Source of the DNA: Lentzea californiensis
GTDB taxonomy: Bacteria; Actinomycetota; Actinomycetes; Mycobacteriales; Pseudonocardiaceae
Direction: 5' to 3'
DNA: 64,000 nucleotides
Assembly (NCBI RefSeq): GCF_024648825.1
Contig: NZ_JANBBE010000009.1
Span: 124,001-188,000 of the forward strand
In this document: positions 33,572 through 42,676 of the stretch, one piece after another
Numbering within the stretch: position 1 is the stretch's first letter
How the letters are laid out: each line of letters opens with the position of its first letter
Position numbers and translations under genes: made by a program
Notes under the pieces: model-generated
What the model saw: the letters and a program-made list of their open reading frames with translations, nothing else
What the model was told of the DNA's origin: nothing
The model's database searches: none

Positions 33572-35122
33572 TTGGCACAGTTCGAGAACCCGGTCCTGCC
33601 CGGCTCGCACCCCGATCCGTCGGTGTGCCGGGCGGGATCGGACTACTACCTCGTCACGTCGACCTTCGAGTACTTCCCCGGCCTGCCGATCCACCACAGC
33701 AGGGACCTGGTGCACTGGCGCCTGCTCGGCCACGTGCTGGACAGGCCGTCCCAGCTGCCGCTGCACGGTGTGCGCGCGTCCGGTGGCCTGTACGCGCCGA
33801 CGATCCGCCACCACGAAGGTGTGTTCTACGTGGTGTGCACCCTGGTCGGCGGCACGGGCAAGAGCGGCAACTTCGTCGTCACCGCAACGGATCCGGCCGG
33901 TGAGTGGTCGGAGCCGCGGTGGCTGCCGGAGGCGGACGGGTTCGACCCGTCGTTGTTCTTCGACGACACCGGCCGCGCGTGGTGGACGGGGACCCGCGAG
34001 GTGCCCGGCGGAACGGCAGGGCAGACCGAGGTCTGGCTGCGCGAGTTCGACGCCGAGCGGCTGGAGCTGATCGGTGACGAGCACGTGCTGTGGACCGGCG
34101 CGCTGCGCGACTCCGTGTGGCTCGAAGCACCGCACCTGTACAAAGTGGACGGCAGGTACCTGTTGCTGTGCGCGGAGGGCGGCACGGACTTCGAGCACTC
34201 GGTGGTCGTGGCGACGGCGGACGACGTCACCGGGCCGTACCGCGGTTCGCCGCTCAACCCGTTGCTCACCCACCGGCACCTCGGCCGGGACCACCCGATC
34301 GCGGCGGTCGGGCACGCGGACCTGGTGTGCACGCAGGAAGACCAGTGGTTCGCCGTGTTGCTCGCGACCCGGCCGTACGGCGGCTACTACTACAACCTCG
34401 GCCGGGAGACGTTCCTCGTGCCGGTGTCCTGGGAGGCGGGCGGCCCGGTGTTCAGTCCGGGCACCGGCCGTGTCGAGGCCCGGTACGAGGTTCCCGCGCT
34501 GCCCGCGCACCCGTGGCCGGAGGCCGGGCCGACCGACGACTTCGACGGGCCGGTCCTCGATCCCGCCTGGCTGTTCCTGCGCACACCGGACGAGGTGTTC
34601 TGGTCGCTGACTGACCGGCCAGGCCACCTCCGGCTGCAGGTGCGCCCGGAGTCGATCACGGACCTGGTCACGCCGAGCCTGGTGGTCCGGCCCCAGCGGC
34701 ACCAGGACTTCCACGCGTCCTGCGAGGTCGAGTTCGAGGCGGCGGGACCGACCGAGTGGGCCGGTCTCGTGTTGTTGCAGAACAACGACCACCACGTCCG
34801 GCTCCTGCTCGGCGCCGGCCGCGAGGTCGTCCTCGTGCGCCGCACCGTTGGCCACGACGAGCTCCTCGCGACGACGCGGCTGCCGGAAGGCGTGGTGCGG
34901 CTGTGCTTCGAGGCCACCGGTCAGGAGACCAGAGCGCTGGTGGCCGGCGCCGCCGAGGAGTGGCGGCTGCTCGGCGAGCCGTTCGACGGGCGGGTGCTCA
35001 GCACCCAGGCCGCGGGCGGGTTCACCGGTGTCCACATCGGACTGTACGTGACCGGTGACGTCGTGCCGGGCAGTTCCTGGGCGGACTTCGGCAGCTTCAC
35101 CCACCGGAGCCTGGACGACTGA
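33572..35122 (+). CDS. Cytoplasmic GH43 beta-xylosidase / arabinofuranosidase
   Basis: 516 aa, no signal peptide. The five-bladed propeller begins NPVLPGSHPDPSV (base Asp15) and continues with YEYF-type and GLYAPTIRHH blocks, DSVWLEAPHLYK carrying the acid Glu, and VGHADLV. A C-terminal concanavalin-like domain (about 320-516) is typical of bacterial GH43 beta-xylosidases. It degrades imported xylo- or arabinoxylo-oligosaccharides. The only sensible start is a TTG with GGGAG upstream, 13 bases after the xylanase stop. It is about 29 percent divergent in look from the second GH43 at 59552, which it resembles in layout. Confidence 0.88.
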   Translation: MAQFENPVLPGSHPDPSVCRAGSDYYLVTSTFEYFPGLPIHHSRDLVHWRLLGHVLDRPSQLPLHGVRASGGLYAPTIRHHEGVFYVVCTLVGGTGKSGNFVVTATDPAGEWSEPRWLPEADGFDPSLFFDDTGRAWWTGTREVPGGTAGQTEVWLREFDAERLELIGDEHVLWTGALRDSVWLEAPHLYKVDGRYLLLCAEGGTDFEHSVVVATADDVTGPYRGSPLNPLLTHRHLGRDHPIAAVGHADLVCTQEDQWFAVLLATRPYGGYYYNLGRETFLVPVSWEAGGPVFSPGTGRVEARYEVPALPAHPWPEAGPTDDFDGPVLDPAWLFLRTPDEVFWSLTDRPGHLRLQVRPESITDLVTPSLVVRPQRHQDFHASCEVEFEAAGPTEWAGLVLLQNNDHHVRLLLGAGREVVLVRRTVGHDELLATTRLPEGVVRLCFEATGQETRALVAGAAEEWRLLGEPFDGRVLSTQAAGGFTGVHIGLYVTGDVVPGSSWADFGSFTHRSLDD

Positions 35123-35125
35123 CGG

Positions 35126-35605
35126 TCACCGCCGGGCCGCGACCGCCTGCTGCAGCAGGGACAGGGCCTGTTTGGACACGACGTTGAACATGCCCATCGT
35201 GGTGTCGCGCTCGCCGAGCACCACCAGCAGCGTGTCGGCGTCGATCCCGAACACGCCGACCTGGCCGGACTCGCCCTCGAAGAACACCGCTCGCGGACTG
35301 CCCACCCCGGCCTGCGAGGTGAACTGGGTCGCGAGTCCGGCAGCCGCCGAGGCCATCGCGGCGACGCCGTCGTCCTCGATGCCGCGCGTGACCCCGCACA
35401 GCACCAGGCCGTCGCGCGTGGCGACCAGCACGCCGTTGATCGCCACGGAGTCGATGCTGCCGTGGACCTCTTCCAGCGCCTCGGTCATCAACTTCGCGGC
35501 GGCACTGGCCGGCACGTGCCGCTCCGGTGCGGGCGGTGCCTCCGACAGCGGTCCGCGCCGGCGCAGGGGCAGTGCACCAGGGGCTTGGGTGGACATCTCG
35601 TTCAC
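35126..35605 (-). CDS. Roadblock/LC7-domain protein with N-terminal extension
   Basis: 159 aa. A basic, Pro-rich N-terminal extension (about 1-35) is followed by a Roadblock/LC7 domain (about 38-150; SIDSVAINGVLVATRDGLVLCGVT, then GESGQVGVFGIDADTLLVVLG). Such proteins dimerise and act with small GTPases in bacterial polarity or signalling. It overlaps the upstream gene, a second Roadblock protein, by four bases and converges with GH43 across three bases. No GTPase gene is nearby. Confidence 0.82.
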   Translation of the reverse strand: MNEMSTQAPGALPLRRRGPLSEAPPAPERHVPASAAAKLMTEALEEVHGSIDSVAINGVLVATRDGLVLCGVTRGIEDDGVAAMASAAAGLATQFTSQAGVGSPRAVFFEGESGQVGVFGIDADTLLVVLGERDTTMGMFNVVSKQALSLLQQAVAARR

Positions 35606-35976
35606 ACCGTGAGGTCGGCTTCGATGGACTTGAGGCTGTGCCTGGCCAGCGCGAGGTTGGCGCGCTCCCGGTCGAGCACGAGGTAGAGGAAGAGCTTCGA
35701 GTCGCTCCGCTTGCCGGTCGAGAGCAGGCGGATCAGGTGGTACTGGCGGTGCAGCGTGATGAGGATGTCCTCGATCTCGTCGTTCAGCTTGAGCGCCGAG
35801 ATCACTCGCTGCTTGGACCGCACGACCTCGGTGTTGCCGGCCGCGGCCACCTCCAGGTTCAGCCAGTCGCCACCACCGATCGAGCCCAGCGACATGCCGC
35901 TGTCGTAGTCCACGAGCGCGGCTCCCACGGCGCCGGTGATCGTCATTGCTTCTTTGAGCGCTGTCTCGATGTCCAT
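35602..35976 (-). CDS. Roadblock/LC7-like protein
   Basis: 124 aa, a single compact domain. GAVGAALVDYDSGMSLGSIGGGDWLNLEVAAAGNTEVVRSK has the Roadblock pattern, with HRQYHLIRLL and LYLVLDRERANLALARHSL completing it. It probably forms a heterodimer or shared complex with the overlapping downstream paralogue. AGGAGAAG lies upstream of the ATG. This pair is a known actinobacterial arrangement, but its role is not clear. Confidence 0.78.
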   Translation of the reverse strand: MDIETALKEAMTITGAVGAALVDYDSGMSLGSIGGGDWLNLEVAAAGNTEVVRSKQRVISALKLNDEIEDILITLHRQYHLIRLLSTGKRSDSKLFLYLVLDRERANLALARHSLKSIEADLTV

Positions 35977-36170
35977 GCGACTGCTTCTCCTAGTACATGA
36001 CCGGTCACGCTCGGCGACGATCTGCCGGTAGTTCGCTGAAATCCGCTGGCAGACACCGTGATCGATTCACCCTACGTCGCCCCGGCGGGGCGGGGGACAG
36101 GGCCGTTCGGAGCAACGTGCGAAAAGAACTGTCCGTTCAGGACGGAACGGGAACAGCGCGCCGGAGGGGA

Positions 36171-36196
36171 AGGCGGTGGCCTGCCGGCCACCGCCT
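36171..36196 (-). terminator. Hairpin after the GH2 gene
   Basis: AGGCGGTGGCC, loop TGCC, GGCCACCGCCT: a perfect 11-bp stem directly after the stop codon of the minus-strand GH2 gene. It separates that gene from the Roadblock operon. Confidence 0.7.
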
Positions 36197-36204
36197 CCGA
36201 AGTC

Positions 36205-39200
36205 CTAGAGCCGCTGGAGCCCGAACCGCTGGTTGAGCCCGCTTCCCGTGGTCCACTGCGAGATGCGCGCGCCGTCGGCGGCCGAGGCCTCCCACACGTC
36301 CATCGAGAGCCCGCTCTGCCTGTTGACCAGGCTGATCACGCCGAGACCGTGGTCCACCACCCGCCACTGCTGTGCGGCTGAGTTCGAGTCGGGCTGCTGC
36401 GTGACGTCCGCGCCGGTGCCGGTGCCCGCGACCTGGAGCACGAGGCCGCTGTGGCGTGCCCGGACGCGGTAGTGGCCGCTGCCGGAGTCGAGGAAGTCGA
36501 ACACCTGGTTCAGCCCGCCCGTGGCCGTCCACTGGATGGCGTTGGCACCGGCCGACGCGGAGCCGCCGTTGATGTCGACCAGCTTGGAGCTGTGCTGGGC
36601 GACGAGCCGGTAGTCCACCCCGGTCTGCACCGGGCCGGTGCCACCGCCCGCCGTGCCGACCGGCTTGCGGGACAGGGTCTGCGCCTCGGCGAGGTTCGGG
36701 AGCGGCCGCAACCGGTACGTGTAGGTGTAGTCCCGGTTGGGGAAGAGCTTGTAGGTGTCGAGGGGGTGCGCGCCCCAGCTGTCGTTGCCGCCGATGCCGG
36801 TCTGGCGCAGGTTCAGCCGCAGCACCACGTCCTGCCGCCGGGTCAGCTGGTAGTCGTGCCGGACACCCTTCGAGAGGTCCTCCGGCGTGAAGTACGACGC
36901 GTTCACCTCCAGCAGCGGTTCGCCGTAGGCGAGCAGGCCGCGGCCGCTGCCGTTGACGAGGGCGATCCACCGGACGTCGGTCTTGTTGCCGTTCTCCTGC
37001 GGCCGGATGTAACCGGTCCACTGCTCGGCGACGGTCGAGGAGTGCACGCCGACGTCGGAACCCGTCTTGCGGTCCCAGTGGTTCTCGTGCGGACCCCTGC
37101 CGTGGAAGCGGATCCGGGAGAGTTCGCCGGGCAGGAACAGCATCGTGCCCACCTCGGGGATGTACGGCAGGCTCGGCGAACCGGGGTGCAGCGTGTTGTC
37201 GACCTTGATCTCGCCGTTGCCGTAGACCGTGTACGTCGTCGAGTAGGTGGACACCGTGCTGGTGGGCAGGGTGCCGCTGACGGTGATCCGCGCCGCGCGG
37301 TCGGACGGCCGGTCGAGCGTCACGCGGGACACCGTCCGGTTGGCACCCGCGTTGCGCCACGTGCCGTTGCGGTTCGGATGGCCGTTGCCCACGTCGTTGT
37401 CGGTCGGTGCCCGCCAGAAGTTGGGCTGGGGACCGGAGTTCAGCAGCCGCATGCCCATCGCGTCGTAAGCGGTGATGAGCCCCGACGCCTTCGCGATGAC
37501 CACGCTGAAGTCCTGGCCCGTGACGGTGATGCGGTCGCCGGTCTCGGTCGCCGTCAGCACCGGCACCGACGTGACGGGCGTCGGCACGACCGGAGGGCTG
37601 CCGAGGTCGATCGGCAGCTGCTGCTTGGCCACCTCGAAACCCGCCTCCGCCCACCGCGTCGCGGTCCGCAGCCGGAAGGACAGCTGCAGGAAGTGCTCCT
37701 CACCCGGTGCGGGGTCGGCAGGGCGCTGGACGGGCAGCTGCACCGTCCTGCTCGACAACGGCGGCACGTCGAGCTGCGCCGCGGTGAGCTGTCCACTTTG
37801 GATGACGACGCCGTCGGCTAGCAGGGACCAGCTGCCGGTGAACTCGCCGACGTTGGTGAACAGGTTCTCGTTGGTGATCCGGACCGTGCCGGCCGCACCC
37901 GCGTTCGCGACGTTGATCGCCTGGTAGACCTGCTTGACCTCGACGGCCTTGCCGCTGATCCGCCGGTCGGCCGTGACGATGCCGTCGGCGCAGAACGCCC
38001 CGTCGTTCGGGTTGTCGCCCCAGTCGCCGCCGTACGCGAGGTACGTGGTGCCGGACTGCGTCCGCCACGTCAGGCCCTGGTCGGCGAAGTCCCAGATCCA
38101 GCCGCCCTGCAGGACCGGGTTGGCCCGGATGATGTCCCAGTACTCCTTGAAGTTGCCGGTGGAGTTGCCCATGCTGTGGGAGTACTCGATCATCACGTAC
38201 GGCCGGGTGTCGTTCGTGTCCCTCGCCCGGTTCTGCACTCCCGCCGGGCTTTCGTACATGGCGGACCGGATGTCGCTGACCTGCGGGCGGTTGTCGCCCT
38301 CGTACTGGATGATCCGGGTGGGGTCGGCCGCGCGGATCCAGTCGCGCATGGCCACGAAGTTGCTGCCGCCGCCCGCCTCGTTGCCGAGCGACCACATGAT
38401 CACCGAGGGGTGGTTCTTGTCGCGGTGCACCATCTGGGCCGCGCGGTCGAGCACGGCCGAGGTCCAGTCGGCCTTCGAGGCCGGGTAGTTGTCGCGGATC
38501 CCGTGGGTCTCGAGGTTGGCCTCGTCCACGACGTAGAGGCCGTACTCGTCCGCGAGGTCGTACCAGGCGGTGTTGTTGGGGTAGTGCGACGTCCGCACGG
38601 AGTTGATGTTGAGCTGCTTCATCACCGTGATGTCGCGGACGAGGTCCTCACGGGTCAGGGCGGTTCCCCGGTCCGGGTGCATCTCGTGCCGGTTGGTGCC
38701 GCGCAACGACACCGGCTGGCCGTTGATCCGCATCAGGCCGTTGCGGAGGGCGAACTCGCGGAACCCGACGCGTGCCGACACCGTCTGGACGACCGCGCCC
38801 GCCGGGTCGCGCACGGTGAGCACGGCGGTGTAGAGGTTCGGGTGCTCGGCCGACCAGAGCCTCGGCCCTGTCACCGCCTTCGAGCCCCGCGCGGTCGCCT
38901 CCTGGCCGGGGGAGGGTGAGTTCACGCTCGTGCGCAACGGTTCCGGCCACACGGGCTGCCGGTTGTGGTCGTACAGCTGCGTTTCCACGGTGAACGTGCC
39001 CGCCTGCTGGCCGCCGCTGTTGCGCAGGCTCACCGCTACCGCGAGGTCCGCGTTGGTGTAGTTGTCCCGCAACGGCGTGGTGATCGTGAAGTCGCGCAGG
39101 TGCACCGCGGGCAGCGAGTAGAGGAACACCGGCCGGAAGATCCCGGACAGCCGGATCATGTCCTGGTCCTCCAGCCACTCCCCGTCCGGGTACTTGAAGA

Positions 39201-39930
39201 CCTCGACGGCGAGCAGGTTCGAGCCCGCGCGGACGTGGTCGGTGACGTCGAACTCCGACGGCGTGTACGACCCTTCGCGGTACCCCACCTTCGTGCCGTT
39301 GACCCACAGGTAGAAGCCGGACTTCACGCCCTCGAAGTGCAGCAGGACCCGCCGCCCCTGCCACGAGGACGGGAGCGTGAACGTGGTGCGGTACTGGCCG
39401 ACCGGGTTGACCCGCGACGGCGCGAACGGCGGCTGCGTGTTCTCGTTCTGGCCGTTGGCGCCCCACCACGGGTAGGTGATGTTGAGGTAGATCGGGAAGT
39501 CGTAGCCGTGCAGTTGCCAGTTCGACGGCACCGGGATGGTCGCCCAGCCGCTGTCGTCGACGTCGGTGCGCCAGAAGTTCAGGTCGCGGTCGGCGGGCCG
39601 GTTGGCGTACTTGAACCGCCACCTGCCACTGACGTCCAGCCGGAACGGCGAGTTCGTGCGGTCCAGCGCGAGCGCCTGCTGCAGGTCGGCGTAGGGCATC
39701 AGGGTGGCGTGCGCCGGTTGGGCGTTGACCGCGAAGATCCCCATGTTGTTGTTCCACTCGGGGAAGCCGTTGGGCGGGTCGGGCCACGCCGCCGCGGCCG
39801 GGAGCGGAGCAGCGGCCGCCGGTGTGGCCAGGCTCGGCACGGCGAACGCCGCGAGTCCTCCGCCGAGTAGCGTCCGTCGGCGGATCCTGCGCCGGTGCGG
39901 CGTCAGGTTCTCGTCAGGGGTGGTGGACAA
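36205..39930 (-). CDS. Tat-exported GH2 beta-galactosidase with C-terminal ricin-type module
   Basis: 1241 aa. The N-terminus has a Tat motif (RIRRRTLLGGGLAAF, cleavage near 40). The GH2 sandwich, Ig-like and TIM-barrel domains follow: VPSNWQLHGYDFPIY, NRHEMHPDRG, SLGNEAGGGSNF (acid/base Glu518) and MIEYSHSMGNS (nucleophile Glu582). The large LacZ-type C-terminal domain carries GRGPHENHWDRKTG. A ricin-type beta-trefoil (about 1110-1241) ends the protein. It should remove beta-galactose from polysaccharides outside the cell. The start follows GGAGAGCACC upstream. Transport is probably folded, via Tat. Confidence 0.9.
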   Translation of the reverse strand: MSTTPDENLTPHRRRIRRRTLLGGGLAAFAVPSLATPAAAAPLPAAAAWPDPPNGFPEWNNNMGIFAVNAQPAHATLMPYADLQQALALDRTNSPFRLDVSGRWRFKYANRPADRDLNFWRTDVDDSGWATIPVPSNWQLHGYDFPIYLNITYPWWGANGQNENTQPPFAPSRVNPVGQYRTTFTLPSSWQGRRVLLHFEGVKSGFYLWVNGTKVGYREGSYTPSEFDVTDHVRAGSNLLAVEVFKYPDGEWLEDQDMIRLSGIFRPVFLYSLPAVHLRDFTITTPLRDNYTNADLAVAVSLRNSGGQQAGTFTVETQLYDHNRQPVWPEPLRTSVNSPSPGQEATARGSKAVTGPRLWSAEHPNLYTAVLTVRDPAGAVVQTVSARVGFREFALRNGLMRINGQPVSLRGTNRHEMHPDRGTALTREDLVRDITVMKQLNINSVRTSHYPNNTAWYDLADEYGLYVVDEANLETHGIRDNYPASKADWTSAVLDRAAQMVHRDKNHPSVIMWSLGNEAGGGSNFVAMRDWIRAADPTRIIQYEGDNRPQVSDIRSAMYESPAGVQNRARDTNDTRPYVMIEYSHSMGNSTGNFKEYWDIIRANPVLQGGWIWDFADQGLTWRTQSGTTYLAYGGDWGDNPNDGAFCADGIVTADRRISGKAVEVKQVYQAINVANAGAAGTVRITNENLFTNVGEFTGSWSLLADGVVIQSGQLTAAQLDVPPLSSRTVQLPVQRPADPAPGEEHFLQLSFRLRTATRWAEAGFEVAKQQLPIDLGSPPVVPTPVTSVPVLTATETGDRITVTGQDFSVVIAKASGLITAYDAMGMRLLNSGPQPNFWRAPTDNDVGNGHPNRNGTWRNAGANRTVSRVTLDRPSDRAARITVSGTLPTSTVSTYSTTYTVYGNGEIKVDNTLHPGSPSLPYIPEVGTMLFLPGELSRIRFHGRGPHENHWDRKTGSDVGVHSSTVAEQWTGYIRPQENGNKTDVRWIALVNGSGRGLLAYGEPLLEVNASYFTPEDLSKGVRHDYQLTRRQDVVLRLNLRQTGIGGNDSWGAHPLDTYKLFPNRDYTYTYRLRPLPNLAEAQTLSRKPVGTAGGGTGPVQTGVDYRLVAQHSSKLVDINGGSASAGANAIQWTATGGLNQVFDFLDSGSGHYRVRARHSGLVLQVAGTGTGADVTQQPDSNSAAQQWRVVDHGLGVISLVNRQSGLSMDVWEASAADGARISQWTTGSGLNQRFGLQRL

Positions 39931-40264
39931 GGTGCTCTCCTAGCCGGTCAGGGCGGTGGCGAGCGATCCGACGCGCCGCCGCGGGGCTGGACTGCCGAAC
40001 ATCGCGACCCCGGTCCCGGTGAGGGCGGGAGTTGCTCGAGCTCACGGCACGACTCGCGTCTGCCGATGCCCGGTGCCGGCGGCGGTGCGGCGATCCGGGA
40101 CGGTCCTCAGTGGACGGTCTGCTGCCGTGCGGGCACGGCTCGGTGACCGGTGTTCCGGCGAATGGCTGGAGGTGCGGCAGTGCCGGGATGGATCAGTTTT
40201 CAGTGCGACACATCACACCGAACATCGTGAAGGTTGTAGCACACATCCGGAAGACCGGTCCAGG
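39931..40264. other. Intergenic region between GH2 and GntR genes
   Basis: No gene is evident in these 334 bases. It must hold the GH2 promoter. I see a direct repeat CCGAACATCG (near 39992 and 40212) and a small hairpin GCCGTGC-GG-GCACGGC (40124-40139). No LacI-type palindrome is obvious. Confidence 0.5.
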
Positions 40265-41002
40265 TCAGCCGAATACCCGGCGCTGGATCTCCCGGCGGTA
40301 GTCCTCGAGGGTCCGGTCCACGTGCGCGGCGGCCGCGACGGCGGCGGCCTCCGGATCGCCCCGCCGGATGGCCTGGTAGAGCGCGGCGTGCTCGTCGACC
40401 GCCTCCGCGGTGTGGCTGCCCACCTCGCCGTGCATCCCGATGATGTTGGACTGGCGCTGCAGCCGGCGCGCCTCGCGCACCGCCGCGACGAGGAACTGGT
40501 TGTGCGAGGCGGCCGCGACGGCCGTGTGGAAGTCGTCGTCGCCCTGGTCGAACAGCGCGGCCTGACCGGTGAGGTGACCTTCCCGGCACAGCTCGGCGGC
40601 GGTCTCGATGGTGTGCAGTTCGGCGGGGGTGGCGCGGGTCGCGGCGTACCTCGCGGCCGCGGTCTCCTGGACCCGGCGGAACTCGAAGAGCATGTAGACG
40701 TGGTCGAGGTCGGTGGGCAGGAAGAAGCCGCCCCACCGGGACGCGCCGAGCATCCCCTCGTCGTTGGCGACGTAGAGCCCGCGGCCCTTGTGCGCGCGCA
40801 CCCTGCCGAGCGCCGAAAGGATCTTCACGGCCTCCCGCACGACGGTCCGGCTGGTCCCCATGCGGGCGGCCAGCTCGTTCTCGGTCGGCATGCGGTCGCC
40901 GGGGCGCAGCTCCAGTTCGGCGATGAGCTCCAGGATCTTCTCCGCCACGACCTCGTAGCCGGGCCGGTAGGCGGGCGGTGCGTACGCGGCATCGGCATCC
41001 AC
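40265..41002 (-). CDS. GntR-family regulator, FadR (FCD) subfamily
   Basis: 245 aa. The winged HTH (about 16-85) has LRPGDRMPTENELAARMGTSRTVVREAVKILSALG; the C-terminal half (about 100-230) is an all-helical FCD ligand-binding domain. Such regulators often respond to sugar acids or organic acids. It lies between GH2 (same strand) and a divergent GH5; either may be the target. Three GTCGAAC repeats lie upstream of its GTG start. Confidence 0.87.
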   Translation of the reverse strand: MDADAAYAPPAYRPGYEVVAEKILELIAELELRPGDRMPTENELAARMGTSRTVVREAVKILSALGRVRAHKGRGLYVANDEGMLGASRWGGFFLPTDLDHVYMLFEFRRVQETAAARYAATRATPAELHTIETAAELCREGHLTGQAALFDQGDDDFHTAVAAASHNQFLVAAVREARRLQRQSNIIGMHGEVGSHTAEAVDEHAALYQAIRRGDPEAAAVAAAAHVDRTLEDYRREIQRRVFG

Positions 41003-41035
41003 CGGACGGCTCCTTCATGAGTAGGACTTTTTCCC

Positions 41036-41089
41036 GTCGAACGAGGATACACGCGGGGGTCGAACGAGCAGGCAAACCCGTCGAACGCA
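41036..41089. repeat. Three GTCGAACG direct repeats between divergent genes
   Basis: GTCGAACGAG at 41036 and 41059 and GTCGAACGCA at 41080, spaced 23 and 21 bases (about two helix turns). They lie upstream of the GntR gene and of the divergent GH5, a plausible set of binding sites. Confidence 0.45.
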
Positions 41090-41225
41090 AGGTCAACGCC
41101 GTCCAAGGTCAAGATCTCCCGCCAAGCCAGGGCGAAGAATAAGCATGCTCATTTCCTTGACGGTGCCTCTGCCAGGCTGCCATGGTCCCACCGGGCACGG
41201 GTGACACGACGTAGTGGAGCAGCCG

Positions 41226-42665
41226 ATGAGTCGTTGGAAAGCGCTTACCGCCTTGCGGTTGCTGATGTCGCTCCTGATCGCCACGGCACTGGCGACCGCC
41301 GTCCCGTCCGCTGCGCAGGCGTCCACGAGTCAGTTCCGGGGCGTGAACTGGGCCGACCAAAGGGACAACTTCGTCAACGGCGTGCTGTACCCGTCCGGGC
41401 TCAGCGCGTCGGACACCTACTCCTCGGCGGCCGTCGTCGCGGACCGCGTGGTGGGACAGCTGTACTCGCTCACCGGCGCCAACACGGTGCGGATCCCGAT
41501 CAACGAGCCGACCGTGACCAACTACTGGGGCACCTACACCGGGGCGATCGACACCGCGCTGGGCAAGGGCAACGTGCTCTTCGCGTACTGGGCGCACACC
41601 GGTGGCAGGCCGCAGAACCAGGCCGCCTTCGAGAGGATGTGGGACACCGTCGTCGCGAAGTACGGCACCCACCCCAACGCGTACTTCGAGGTCATCAACG
41701 AGCCGCACGGCTACAGCACGACCGACCTCAACAACATGTACAACTCCTGGCTGACCAGGTACTCGGCGGTTCCGCGCGGCAGGGTGGTCCTCGACGGCGC
41801 GGGTCTCGCCCAGAACGTCCCCGCGGTCGGCGGCGACAGCAGGCTCAACGGCACGCTGCTCGCGGTGCACGACTACTCGTTCTTCGCCGGGTACGAGAGT
41901 GAAACCCAGTGGGCGGACCACATCGCGAGCTACATCGGTGCCTACGCGAGCCGCACCATCGCCACCGAGTGGGGTGGCGCGATGGGGCCGGGCACCAAGA
42001 ACGGCGTGTACTTCGACCCGGTCGACTACAGCGTCCCGAGCGGGTCGTACATGGCCGACTACGTCCGGGGCGTCAGCGCGAAGCTGCACAGTCTCGGCAT
42101 GGGCAGCGTGTACTGGCCGGGACTGCGCGACGGCGACTGGTACAGCCTGACCACCAGGAGCGGCAGTGGTCCCGGCACGTCGCTGTCGCTGACGAACAAC
42201 TCGGGGTTGCAACGGCTGCGCTACGCCTGGGGACTCGGCGGCACCAGCGCCGAGGTCACCGCGATCCGCAACGTCGGGACCGGCTGGTACGTCGACGGCC
42301 TCGGCAGGACCACCGAGTCCCCGGCAGGACAGGGAACCGGCGGCGCGGGCGCGGGCCAGCGGTGGGTCGTCGAGAACTCCGGTGCGCACGTCCGGTTCAG
42401 GAACGCGACCACCGGCCTGTACCTCGACGGCTCGGGCCGCACGGCCAACGGCTCCGACGCGGTCCAGCGCGCCGGGAGCACCGCCACCAGCCAGCAGTGG
42501 ACGGTGCTGACCGGCACCAGCAGGGGCAACGACGTGCGCATCAGGAACCGCGCCACCGGCCTGTACCTGGACGGCATGGGTCGCACCTCGACCGCCGCGA
42601 GCCTCGGCCAGTGGAGTGACAGCAACAGCGTCAACCAGCAGTGGCGGATCGTCGCGGCGGGCTGA
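41226..42665 (+). CDS. Secreted GH5-family enzyme with C-terminal ricin/CBM13-like tail
   Basis: 479 aa from the ATG at 41226, which has GGAGC upstream. After a signal peptide (about 1-32) the barrel shows RGVNWAD, NTVRIPINEP, FEVINEPHG (acid/base Glu159) and IATEWGG (nucleophile Glu248), a clan GH-A GH5 pattern. The last about 145 residues form a trefoil-like module with three copies of GLYLDGxGRT and QWxV ends, as in ricin-type CBMs. I cannot assign the GH5 subfamily or substrate. A GTG four codons earlier is in frame but has no better ribosome site. Confidence 0.78.
   Translation: MSRWKALTALRLLMSLLIATALATAVPSAAQASTSQFRGVNWADQRDNFVNGVLYPSGLSASDTYSSAAVVADRVVGQLYSLTGANTVRIPINEPTVTNYWGTYTGAIDTALGKGNVLFAYWAHTGGRPQNQAAFERMWDTVVAKYGTHPNAYFEVINEPHGYSTTDLNNMYNSWLTRYSAVPRGRVVLDGAGLAQNVPAVGGDSRLNGTLLAVHDYSFFAGYESETQWADHIASYIGAYASRTIATEWGGAMGPGTKNGVYFDPVDYSVPSGSYMADYVRGVSAKLHSLGMGSVYWPGLRDGDWYSLTTRSGSGPGTSLSLTNNSGLQRLRYAWGLGGTSAEVTAIRNVGTGWYVDGLGRTTESPAGQGTGGAGAGQRWVVENSGAHVRFRNATTGLYLDGSGRTANGSDAVQRAGSTATSQQWTVLTGTSRGNDVRIRNRATGLYLDGMGRTSTAASLGQWSDSNSVNQQWRIVAAG
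41236..41249. promoter_or_regulatory. LacI-like palindrome inside the start of the GH5 gene
   Basis: GGAAAGCGCTTACC is a 14-bp near-palindrome with AGCGCT core, within codons 4-8 of the GH5. LacI-family operators can lie here, but chance cannot be excluded. Confidence 0.3.
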
Positions 42666-42676
42666 CCGCGCCTGCC

